From assembly GCA_002419215.1 (NCBI GenBank), contig DIFQ01000039.1:11801-67724 (forward strand): a stretch of 55,924 nt of DNA. The letters run 5' to 3'. Position numbers and translations under genes: made by a program. A model generated the notes under the pieces. That model was not told the DNA's origin, searched no databases, and saw only the letters and a list, made by a program, of their open reading frames with translations. This document shows positions 33,187 through 40,289 of the stretch, in pieces (positions within the stretch are counted from its first letter, which is position 1; every line of letters starts with the position of its first letter). The DNA is from Syntrophaceae bacterium UBA5744 (GTDB taxonomy: Bacteria; Desulfobacterota; Syntrophia; Syntrophales; UBA2192).

Positions 33187-33712
33187 GACCGTTTTCGCAG
33201 GCTTTGGCGGACAGGGCGTCCTGATGATGGGGTACAGCTTCGCCCAGGCCGCCATGTTCGAGGGCTTTCACGTGACCTACCTGCCCTCCTACGGGGTAGA
33301 AGTCCGGGGAGGAACGGCCAACTGCACCGTGGCCGTCTCGAACGAGGAGATCGCCTCGCCCGTGGCCTCGCAGCCCGACTACCTCGTCGTCATGAACAAC
33401 CCGTCCCTGTTGACCTTCCAGACCCGGATCGCCCCCGGGGGAGCCTTCTTCCTGAATTCGTCGATCATCACGGGGCGGCCGAAACGTTCCGACGTGGACA
33501 TCTGGGAGGTACCCACGGCGGAGATCGCCGCCGAGCTGGGAAACCCCCGCGTGCAGAACGTGGTCATGATGGGCGCCTACGTGAAGATGACCCGGATGGT
33601 TTCCCCCGAAAGCTACCTGAAAAGCCTCAAGTCGATCCTCGGCAGCAAGAAAAAGGCGGCCATGGAAATCAATCGCAAGGCCTTTGAGGCCGGCTTCAAC
33701 CACATCGAGTAG
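33176..33712 (+). CDS. korC: 2-oxoacid:ferredoxin oxidoreductase gamma subunit
   Basis: The 178-aa protein has the gamma-subunit opening IKTVFAGFGGQGVLMMGYSF followed by YLPSYGVEVRGGTANCTVAV and ASQPDYLVVMNNPSLLTF. This small subunit binds CoA/acyl transfer elements in the family. It completes the korDABC set and is 21 bp from the ACT protein gene, likely in one transcript. Confidence 0.95.
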   Translation: MQIKTVFAGFGGQGVLMMGYSFAQAAMFEGFHVTYLPSYGVEVRGGTANCTVAVSNEEIASPVASQPDYLVVMNNPSLLTFQTRIAPGGAFFLNSSIITGRPKRSDVDIWEVPTAEIAAELGNPRVQNVVMMGAYVKMTRMVSPESYLKSLKSILGSKKKAAMEINRKAFEAGFNHIE

Positions 33713-33733
33713 GCGAAGGAGAGGCCAACCTCC

Positions 33734-34162
33734 ATGACCATCAAGCAGATATCGATCCAGCTGGAAAACGTCCCCGGGTCGCTGGCGCGCCTCGTGGACA
33801 TCCTCGAGAAGGAGGATATCAGCACCAAGGCCATCTCCGCGGCAAGCACGACCCAGAGCAGCACCGTGAGGCTCGTCGTCAACGATCCCGATCGCGCCGA
33901 GAAGGTCCTGGAAACCTTCGGGTTCAATTTCGAGGTGGAGCCGGTTCTCGCCGTCGAGGTTCCCTGCCACCCCGCAGGCATGAACGCCATCGTCAAGCCC
34001 CTCATGGCCGCGGACATCAACATCCACTATATCTACACGACCATCGAACGCATCGGGAAAGAGACGATTCTCATCCTCGGCGTCGATAATCACGAGGAGG
34101 CGGCAGAGATCCTGAAGGAGCACTGGATCCACTTCGTCGGCGAACAGATCTACAACCTCTAA
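33734..34162 (+). CDS. Tandem ACT-domain regulatory protein
   Basis: The 142-aa protein consists of two ACT domains: IKQISIQLENVPGSLARLVD (residues about 3-22 onward) and VEPVLAVEVPCHPAGMNAIV (about 73 onward). ACT domains bind amino acids. Proteins of this kind often follow 2-oxoacid or indolepyruvate oxidoreductase genes, so it may report amino-acid supply to this pathway. That link is inferred. It lies 21 bp after korC. Confidence 0.85.
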   Translation: MTIKQISIQLENVPGSLARLVDILEKEDISTKAISAASTTQSSTVRLVVNDPDRAEKVLETFGFNFEVEPVLAVEVPCHPAGMNAIVKPLMAADINIHYIYTTIERIGKETILILGVDNHEEAAEILKEHWIHFVGEQIYNL

Positions 34163-34165
34163 AGA

Positions 34166-34281
34166 AGGGTATCGGGTTTCGGGGCTCGGGTATCGGGAAG
34201 GAAGCATCATTTCGTTTATAAAAAATCTTAGCACCTTCGAACCCTATACCCTATACCCTATACCCTATACCCAATCCCCCG
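34166..34281. repeat. Family A repeat, full copy
   Basis: The G-rich arm (GGGTATCGGGTTTCGGGG and CTCGGGTATCGGG) begins within four bases of the ACT gene stop. The core contains CATTTCGTTTATAAAA and GCACCTTCG, shared with the copy at 785. The C-rich arm is four repeats of CCCTATA. A small GGQ gene starts 12 bases later. Confidence 0.88.
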
Positions 34282-34292
34282 AGTTTCCGCCC

Positions 34293-34712
34293 ATGTCCCT
34301 ATTCACCGTTTCCACGGAAAAAGAAAAAGCCCTTCTGGAGAGAATGGCGGACCTCGGGGTTGCGGAGAGCGACTTCAGGGAAACCTTCGTCCGCTCCTCC
34401 GGCCCGGGGGGCCAGAAGGTCAACAAGACATCGAGCTGCGTACACCTGGTGCACATCCCCACGGGGCTCACCGTCAAATGCCAGCGGGAGCGCTCTCAGG
34501 CGGTGAACCGCTTCCTGGCAAGGCGCCTGCTCCTCGACCGCATCGAGAAGCTGCAGAAAGGCGTCGTAGAGGCCGAAAAAGACCGTGCCGAGAAGATCCG
34601 CAGGCAAAAGCGCAAGCGCTCGAAGCGGGCGAAGGAAAAGATGCTCGATGCGAAACACCGGCAGTCGGAAAAGAAGGGACTTCGCTCGAAGATCCCGCGG
34701 GATGGGAACTGA
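34293..34712 (+). CDS. Small GGQ-domain peptide release/rescue factor-like protein
   Basis: The 139-aa protein has an RF-1 catalytic domain: FVRSSGPGGQKVNKTSSCVH, with Gly39-Gly40-Gln41. It lacks the codon-recognition domains of RF1/RF2. The C-terminal tail is very rich in Lys/Arg (RRQKRKRSKRAKEKM and on), as in ArfB/YaeJ-like ribosome-rescue factors that insert a basic tail into the mRNA channel. Exact orthology (ArfB-like or PrfH-like) is not settled. It is convergent with atpE across a bidirectional terminator. Confidence 0.82.
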   Translation: MSLFTVSTEKEKALLERMADLGVAESDFRETFVRSSGPGGQKVNKTSSCVHLVHIPTGLTVKCQRERSQAVNRFLARRLLLDRIEKLQKGVVEAEKDRAEKIRRQKRKRSKRAKEKMLDAKHRQSEKKGLRSKIPRDGN

Positions 34713-34721
34713 GAGGATAAA

Positions 34722-34766
34722 AAAAGGGGAAAGAAGCCTCTTTTTATTTCGCTTCTTTCCCCTTTT
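34722..34766. terminator. Bidirectional terminator between GGQ gene and atpE
   Basis: A perfect 16-bp stem AAAAGGGGAAAGAAGC / GCTTCTTTCCCCTTTT closes a 13-base T-rich loop. The stem ends give T-runs in both directions, so it can serve the plus-strand GGQ gene and the minus-strand atpE. Confidence 0.88.
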
Positions 34767-34789
34767 CCGATGATACCAGGGATGATGAA

Positions 34790-35149
34790 TTAGCCAAGCA
34801 GCTTAATGATAGGGTTCGCATAGAGGATCACGAGCGACACAACCAGTGCGTAGATCGCGACGGACTCCGTCATGGCCATACCGACCATCATGGTCAGCAT
34901 GATCTTGCCCTGCGCCTCGGGATTTCTCCCCACGGCATTCGACGCACCGCCTGTCGCCTGCCCAATGCCCAAGCCCGCTCCGATGGCCCCGAAACCCATC
35001 GCGATACCGGCTGCGATCACGGAACAACCCAGAACGATCGCCTTCGTGTAATCAGCGCCACCCTCTTTCTCGGCGGCCAGAGCTATCGAGGCAAAACCAA
35101 ATACCAAAAGAACGGAAACCAGCGCTGCAAACATCTTCTTCGACTTCAT
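34790..35149 (-). CDS. atpE: ATP synthase F0 subunit c
   Basis: Subunit c forms the ion-carrying ring. The 119-aa protein has an N-terminal signal-like extension of about 30 residues (MKSKKMFAALVSVLLVFGFA, ending ALAAEKEGG). The two helices follow, with AIGAGLGIGQATGGASNAVG, the RNPEAQGKI loop, and MTESVAIYALVVSLVILYAN carrying the essential Glu95. The sodium signature is incomplete: position equivalent to Gln32 of Ilyobacter is Ile62, and ESV replaces EST, so proton coupling is favoured. It lies alone, about 8 kb from atpB and on the opposite strand. Its candidate promoter is at 35312-35340. Confidence 0.95.
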   Translation of the reverse strand: MKSKKMFAALVSVLLVFGFASIALAAEKEGGADYTKAIVLGCSVIAAGIAMGFGAIGAGLGIGQATGGASNAVGRNPEAQGKIMLTMMVGMAMTESVAIYALVVSLVILYANPIIKLLG

Positions 35150-35311
35150 TTCGACCTCCTCTCTGTCTGTAGTTTGAAAAACCGATCATCTCTCTCGGAA
35201 TGATGCTGACTCCGGTCCGTCGCACCTGCCTTTTTCACCCCCTTTCGGCCGACAGCCGCAGGCGGTTTCCATTCGTCCGCTGCAGCGCAATTGGACCTGT
35301 CAACCGCGTAC

Positions 35312-35340
35312 GTTGTAAAGAGTTAAAAATCAATTGTCAA
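35312..35340 (-). promoter_or_regulatory. Candidate promoter for atpE
   Basis: On the minus strand TTGACA and TACAAC are 17 bp apart, giving a leader of about 155 nt before the atpE ATG. The gap 35150-35444 is AT-rich here and holds no gene. A divergent promoter for the ahb-hemL pair is likely in the same region, but no clear boxes were found. Confidence 0.5.
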
Positions 35341-35444
35341 GTACAAATTAATTGTGCTAACAGCGGGGCCGTGAGATCTTGGGGAGGGTTTGACGGCAGC
35401 CGAACCCTCTTACCTTCTTTCGTTGGGGGCAGGTCTATCAGGTC

Positions 35445-35915
35445 ATGAATCATTTCGAAGATGACAATCGGCAGAATCTCCTGCGGCAGCTGCAGGGCGA
35501 TCTACCCAACGAGAAAAGGCCCTTCCTCGCCGTCGCCTCGCAGGCAGGGACAAGCGAGGAGAGCGTTCTCGACACGCTCCGGAGCCTGATCCAGCAGGGA
35601 CATATCCGGAAGTTCGGCGCCCTCCTCAGGCACCAGAAGGCAGGTGTCACACGCAACGCCATGGTGGTCTGGGCCGTGCCGCCGGACCGGACGGAAGAGG
35701 CCGGCAGGGTTTTCGCATCGTTCCGGGAAATCACCCATTGCTATGAGCGACGCCCGCCTTTCCAGGGCCGGTACAACCTGTTCACCATGATCCACACGGG
35801 AAAAGGATCTCTGGAAGAGCTCATCGGCACGATCTCGAGCAGGGCGGGAATCGGAGATTACCAGGTACTCGAGAGCCTGGAGGAGTTCAAGAAGAGCAGC
35901 ATGGAATATTTCTAG
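35445..35915 (+). CDS. Siroheme decarboxylase subunit-like AsnC/Lrp protein (AhbA/AhbB)
   Basis: The 156-aa protein has an Lrp/AsnC-like helix-turn-helix (VASQAGTSEESVLDTLRSLI, then IRKFGALLRHQKAGVTRNAM) and the signature ITHCYERRPPFQGRYNLFTM of siroheme decarboxylase subunits. AhbA and AhbB together convert siroheme to didecarboxysiroheme in the alternative heme route of sulfate reducers and archaea. Only one such subunit is seen here, so the partner must lie elsewhere. It is 105 bp from hemL, which makes the tetrapyrrole precursor. Confidence 0.8.
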   Translation: MNHFEDDNRQNLLRQLQGDLPNEKRPFLAVASQAGTSEESVLDTLRSLIQQGHIRKFGALLRHQKAGVTRNAMVVWAVPPDRTEEAGRVFASFREITHCYERRPPFQGRYNLFTMIHTGKGSLEELIGTISSRAGIGDYQVLESLEEFKKSSMEYF

Positions 35916-35917
35916 GC

Positions 35918-36005
35918 TGCAGGCCGCAGGCAACAGGCAGAAGGACAGTTCCTTTAGCCTTTAGCCTTTAGCCTTTAGCCTTTAGCCTGTAGCCTGTAGC
36001 CTTTC
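35918..36005. repeat. Tandem CCTTTAG/CCTGTAG word repeat
   Basis: After a GCAGGC-rich start, the word TTTAGCC is repeated about four to five times and then TGTAGCC twice, ending at the hemL ribosome site. It starts just after the stop codon of the ahb-like gene. The words differ from families A and B. Confidence 0.8.
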
Positions 36006-36019
36006 ATCAAGGAGCCCCC

Positions 36020-37303
36020 ATGAAACGAAGTCGTTCTCTCGATCTGTTCGAAGAAGCGAAAAAGCTGATTCCCGGAGGCGTCAACAGCCCCGTTCGGGCA
36101 TTCGGGTCCGTGGGATCGTCACCCTTTTTCGTCGCAAAGGCCCACGGTTCGAAGATCTGGGACGTCGACGGCAATCGCTACATCGACTACATGGCCTCGT
36201 GGGGACCCATGATCCTCGGACACTCCCATCCCGCCGTGGTCAGGGAAATCCGAAACGCGGCCGGACGAGGAACCAGCTACGGGGCCCCGACGGCCGCCGA
36301 GGTCGAGATGGCCGGGATGATCATTCAGGCCTTTCCCTCGATGGATCAGGTCCGGATGGTCAGCTCCGGCACGGAGGCGACCATGAGCGCCATCCGCCTG
36401 GCGCGGGGGTACACGAAGCGCGAAAAGATCCTCAAATTCGAAGGCTGCTATCACGGTCACGCAGACTCGCTGCTCGTCAAGGCGGGCTCCGGTGTGGCCA
36501 CGCTCGGTATCCCGGGAAGCCCCGGCATCCCCAGGGGGCTTGCCGCTCTCACCGTTACCGTCCCCTTCAACGATCTCGACGCCGTCAAGCTCGCCGTACG
36601 AAAGCACGGAAAGGACATGGCCTGCATCATCGTCGAACCCGCCGCGGGCAACATGGGGCTCGTTCCCCCCGCAACCGGATTCCTCGAGGGATTGAGGAAA
36701 CTGGCCACGAAGAACGGCATCGTTCTCATCTTCGACGAGGTCATCACGGGGTTCCGGCTGCGCTTCGGCGGCTTCCAGTATCTCGCCGGGGTCAGGCCCG
36801 ACATGACCTGTCTCGGGAAGATCATCGGCGGCGGGCTCCCCGTCGGGGCCTTCGGGGGAAGGCGGGAGATCATGGAGGCGCTTGCGCCGTCAGGTCCCGT
36901 CTACCAGGCGGGCACCCTGTCGGGCAACCCCCTGGCCATGGCCGCGGGGATGGCAACGCTTGCGATTCTCAGGGATGATTGCGACTACCGGGCCCTCGAG
37001 CGCCGGACCCGGCGCCTGTGCAGCTCCATGATGTCGCTCTTCCGGAAGAAGGGGATCCCCGTCCATATCTCCCGGTGCGGCTCCATGTTCACTGTTTTCT
37101 TCACCGATGGGGACGTGACGGATTATGCATCGGCCTCGCGATGCGACACGAAGCTCTTCGCGCGGTACTTCAATGCCATGCTCCGCCATGGCGTCAGTCT
37201 TCCGCCGTCGCAGTTCGAGACCGCCTTCGTCTCCTTTGCCCACTCGGAAGCGGACATCGAACGGACCCTCGATGCCTGCGGGAAGGCCCTTGCCGGGCTG
37301 TAA
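36020..37303 (+). CDS. hemL: Glutamate-1-semialdehyde 2,1-aminomutase
   Basis: HemL converts glutamate-1-semialdehyde to 5-aminolevulinate, the first tetrapyrrole precursor of the C5 pathway. The 427-aa length is standard. Blocks seen are AKKLIPGGVNSPVRAFGSVG, RYIDYMASWGPMILGHSHP, YHGHADSLLVKAGSG and the PLP-lysine motif GKIIGGGLPVGAFGG (Lys267). GGAG lies before the ATG. It shares a probable operon with the siroheme decarboxylase-like gene. Confidence 0.98.
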   Translation: MKRSRSLDLFEEAKKLIPGGVNSPVRAFGSVGSSPFFVAKAHGSKIWDVDGNRYIDYMASWGPMILGHSHPAVVREIRNAAGRGTSYGAPTAAEVEMAGMIIQAFPSMDQVRMVSSGTEATMSAIRLARGYTKREKILKFEGCYHGHADSLLVKAGSGVATLGIPGSPGIPRGLAALTVTVPFNDLDAVKLAVRKHGKDMACIIVEPAAGNMGLVPPATGFLEGLRKLATKNGIVLIFDEVITGFRLRFGGFQYLAGVRPDMTCLGKIIGGGLPVGAFGGRREIMEALAPSGPVYQAGTLSGNPLAMAAGMATLAILRDDCDYRALERRTRRLCSSMMSLFRKKGIPVHISRCGSMFTVFFTDGDVTDYASASRCDTKLFARYFNAMLRHGVSLPPSQFETAFVSFAHSEADIERTLDACGKALAGL

Positions 37304-37338
37304 CCGCTCCATCCAGGCTCCCCGACAGGGCAATTGTA

Positions 37339-37368
37339 TTGACAGGCCCCGACGGCATCGTTTATCAT
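37339..37368 (+). promoter_or_regulatory. Candidate promoter for sugar-nucleotide operon
   Basis: TTGACA and TATCAT are 18 bp apart, about 115 nt before the ATG of the nucleotide-sugar dehydrogenase. This is a near-consensus sigma-70 promoter. Confidence 0.58.
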
Positions 37369-37489
37369 CCTCATTTGGTCATCGGCAGGCATGGCCCGTC
37401 AGGAAAACCATGACAGGCATCACTGCTCGGGCCGCATCCCACCCCCCGGCCACCGGGTTATCCCGACGCTGGATCACGGAGACACTCTC

Positions 37490-39241
37490 ATGCAGAAACG
37501 TAAAGCGGTTCGCTCCAGGAACACGACGAAAGAGACCCCTGGGGTTTCCATCTGCCCCGCGGGCAAAGGCTACCCGCTGCCTGCTGAAGCGGATTACGCA
37601 AAGGAATTCGATCGCCTCAAAACGATCGTCGCTCGAGAGAGGCGCAAAGGACGGGAGATCGTCGTCGTCATGGGCCTGGGGTTCGTCGGCGCCGTCATGG
37701 CCGGCGTGATCGCCGACTCCGTGGACGGCAAGACGGGAAAGCCGGGTAAATTCGTCATCGGCATGCAGCGCCCCTCCACGCGGTCTTTCTGGAAGATCGG
37801 CTACCTCAACCAGGGCGTCCCGCCCGTCGAGGCGGAGGACCCCGAGGTTGCCCCTCTCATTGAACGCTGCGTCAGGCGGAAAAAAACCCTCATGGCCACC
37901 TACACCTACGACGCGCTGACGCTGGCCGATGCCGTCGTCGTCGACGTCCAGTGCGACTACAACAAGGAGACCCTCGGCGACTGCCGTCAGGGTTCGGCCG
38001 ACATCGCCGCCCTGGAGGAGAGCCTGAGGGTGATCGGCGAGAAAATACGGCCCGACTGCCTCGTCCTGATCGAAACGACCGTCCCACCGGGAACGACGGA
38101 ATACGTGGCCTACCCGATCGTCAAAAAGGCCTTCGAGAAACGGGGCATCGGCGAGGAGCCTCTCCTGGCGCACTCCTTCGAGCGCGTCATGCCCGGACGC
38201 GAGTACGTCTGCTCGATCCGCGACTTCTGGCGCGTCTGCAGCGGGATCAACGAAGAGGCCCGACGGCGCGTGATGAAGTTCCTCACGGAGGTCCTGAACA
38301 CCGGGAAATACCCGTTGACGGTGCTCGACCGTCCCATCGAGAGCGAGACCTGCAAGATCGTGGAAAATTCCTACCGGGCCACCCTGCTTGCCTTCCTCAA
38401 CGAGTGGAGCCTCTTTGCCGAGCGAAACGGCGTGGACCTCATCAAGGTGATCGAGGCCATCCGCGTCCGGCCGACCCACTCCAACATGATCTTCCCGGGA
38501 CCCGGCATCGGGGGCTATTGCCTGCCCAAGGACGGGGGGCTCGGCGTGTGGGCCTACCAGACCCTCATGGGGTTCGATGACGACATCTTCCGGATCACCC
38601 CGCTGGCCATCGACATCAACGACACCCGCGCCCTGCACGCCGCGGAGCTTGTGCGCGATGCGCTGCGCAACATGGGCCGGATCGTCGCCGCATCCCGGAT
38701 CGCCGTGCTCGGCGTTTCATACCGGGAAGACGTAGGGGACACTCGCTACAGCGGCTCCGAGATCCTCGTCCGGAAGCTCACGGAGATGGGGGCCGACATC
38801 ATCGTCCACGACCCCTACGTGAAGCACTGGTGGGAGATGGAGAAGCAGGACACCTACCCGGCGCCCGGGCATTCCCGGTCCCGGTTCTTCCGCAACCAGG
38901 AGCGGCTCAGGGACCTCGTCGTGCACCAGGACCTTTCGAAAGCCATGCGGGGGGCCGACGCCGTGGTGCTTGCCGTGCGCCACCAATCCTACCGGAGCCT
39001 GGACCCCGATGAGATCGTGAGAAAAACGGGAAAGCCTGTGGCCATCATCGATTGCTTCGGCATCCTCGACGACAGGGCGATCCGCCGCTACTTCGAGCTC
39101 GGTTGCGAAGTCAAAGGCCTGGGGCGGGGTCACGTAAAGCGCATCAAGGACGATGTGCGCAGCGGGAAAGTCCCCGTAACGGCGGACCGGGTAAGACCCG
39201 CCGCATCGAAGACAGAGAAGAAGAAAGGGATGAATCGATGA
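37490..39241 (+). CDS. Nucleotide-sugar dehydrogenase (UDP-Glc/GDP-Man/UDP-ManNAc family)
   Basis: The enzyme oxidises a nucleotide-sugar alcohol twice to a uronic acid. The Rossmann motif is VVVMGLGFVGAVMAGVIADS. The active-site Cys344 is in PGIGGYCLPKDGGLG. At 583 aa it is longer than the usual 430-450: it has an extra N-terminal segment of about 50 residues, an insertion after the Rossmann motif (GKTGKPGKFVIGMQRPST) and a basic C-terminal tail. I chose ATG at 37490. It overlaps gmd by four bases. The exact substrate is not set by sequence alone. Confidence 0.85.
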   Translation: MQKRKAVRSRNTTKETPGVSICPAGKGYPLPAEADYAKEFDRLKTIVARERRKGREIVVVMGLGFVGAVMAGVIADSVDGKTGKPGKFVIGMQRPSTRSFWKIGYLNQGVPPVEAEDPEVAPLIERCVRRKKTLMATYTYDALTLADAVVVDVQCDYNKETLGDCRQGSADIAALEESLRVIGEKIRPDCLVLIETTVPPGTTEYVAYPIVKKAFEKRGIGEEPLLAHSFERVMPGREYVCSIRDFWRVCSGINEEARRRVMKFLTEVLNTGKYPLTVLDRPIESETCKIVENSYRATLLAFLNEWSLFAERNGVDLIKVIEAIRVRPTHSNMIFPGPGIGGYCLPKDGGLGVWAYQTLMGFDDDIFRITPLAIDINDTRALHAAELVRDALRNMGRIVAASRIAVLGVSYREDVGDTRYSGSEILVRKLTEMGADIIVHDPYVKHWWEMEKQDTYPAPGHSRSRFFRNQERLRDLVVHQDLSKAMRGADAVVLAVRHQSYRSLDPDEIVRKTGKPVAIIDCFGILDDRAIRRYFELGCEVKGLGRGHVKRIKDDVRSGKVPVTADRVRPAASKTEKKKGMNR

Positions 39242-40269
39242 AAAGAGCCTTCGTCACGGGCATCACCGGCCAGGACGGCTCTTACCTGGCGGAGCTGCTC
39301 CTCGGCAAGGGATACGAGGTCCACGGGCTCATCCGCCGTTCGAGCACCTTCAATACCGACCGCATCGACCATCTCTTCAAGGACGTGCACGACCCGGCGG
39401 CCCATCTTTTCCTGTACTACGGGGATCTCTCCGTGTCGGGACAGCTCACGGATTTGCTGCACGACATCAAGCCCGACGAGATCTATCACCTGGGGGCCCA
39501 GAGCCACGTCCGGGTCAGTTTCGACATGCCCGAGTACACGGGGGACGTGACGGGGATGGGGACCCTGCGACTGCTCGAGGCGATCCGCAAAACGGGCATC
39601 CGGGCGCGCTTCTACCAGGCCTCGTCGAGCGAAATGTTCGGCGCGGCCCCGCCGCCGCAGAGCGAAAACACGCTGTTTCATCCCCGCAGTCCCTACGCCG
39701 CCGCCAAGGTCTACGCCTACTACATCGTGAAGAACTACCGTGAGGCCTACAACCTTTTCGGCTGCAACGGGATCCTCTTTAACCACGAATCCCCCCGCCG
39801 GGGCGAGACCTTCGTGACGCGCAAGATCACCCGCGCGGCCACGCGCATCAAGGTCGGGCTCCAGGAAAAGGTCTTCATGGGCAACATGGAGGCCAAGCGC
39901 GACTGGGGATTCGCCGGGGACTACGTGGAGGCCATGTGGCTCATGCTCCAGCAGGACGAGCCCGACGACTACGTCGTCGCAACCGGCGAGACGCATTCGG
40001 TGCGGGAATTCACGGAGAAGGTCTTCCAGAAGCTCGGCCTGGACTGGCGGGATCACGTCGAGATCGATCCCCGCTACTACCGGCCCACGGAGGTGGACGT
40101 CCTGCTCGGGGATGCCTCGAAGGCGCGGAAGAAACTGGGCTGGTCGCCGAGAGTCGGCTTCGAGGCGCTCATCGACATGATGGTGGCGGCCGACCTCGAG
40201 CAGGCGCAGAAGGAGAAAACCCTCAAGGATGCCGGGTTTACGTGCGAGCCGAAGCGGATCCTGTCCTGA
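39238..40269 (+). CDS. gmd: GDP-mannose 4,6-dehydratase-like enzyme
   Basis: Gmd converts GDP-mannose to GDP-4-keto-6-deoxymannose. The 343-aa protein is an extended SDR with the NAD(P) motif TGITGQDGSYLAELL at its start, then HGLIRRSSTFNTDRIDHLF and YHLGAQSHVRVSFDMPEYTG. The catalytic Tyr-x3-Lys is SPYAAAKVYAYYIVKNYRE. The sequence NHESPRRGETFVTRKITRAA is highly characteristic of Gmd. It overlaps the dehydrogenase by four bases and is followed by an fcl-like gene 20 bp later. Confidence 0.95.
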   Translation: MKRAFVTGITGQDGSYLAELLLGKGYEVHGLIRRSSTFNTDRIDHLFKDVHDPAAHLFLYYGDLSVSGQLTDLLHDIKPDEIYHLGAQSHVRVSFDMPEYTGDVTGMGTLRLLEAIRKTGIRARFYQASSSEMFGAAPPPQSENTLFHPRSPYAAAKVYAYYIVKNYREAYNLFGCNGILFNHESPRRGETFVTRKITRAATRIKVGLQEKVFMGNMEAKRDWGFAGDYVEAMWLMLQQDEPDDYVVATGETHSVREFTEKVFQKLGLDWRDHVEIDPRYYRPTEVDVLLGDASKARKKLGWSPRVGFEALIDMMVAADLEQAQKEKTLKDAGFTCEPKRILS

Positions 40270-40289
40270 GCCGTCGAGAAAGCAAGGTC

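Noticed and set aside
34790..35149. Sodium-type ATP synthase c subunit.
   Set aside because: Ser follows the essential Glu, but the equivalents of Gln32 and Thr67 are Ile and Val, so the sodium signature is incomplete.
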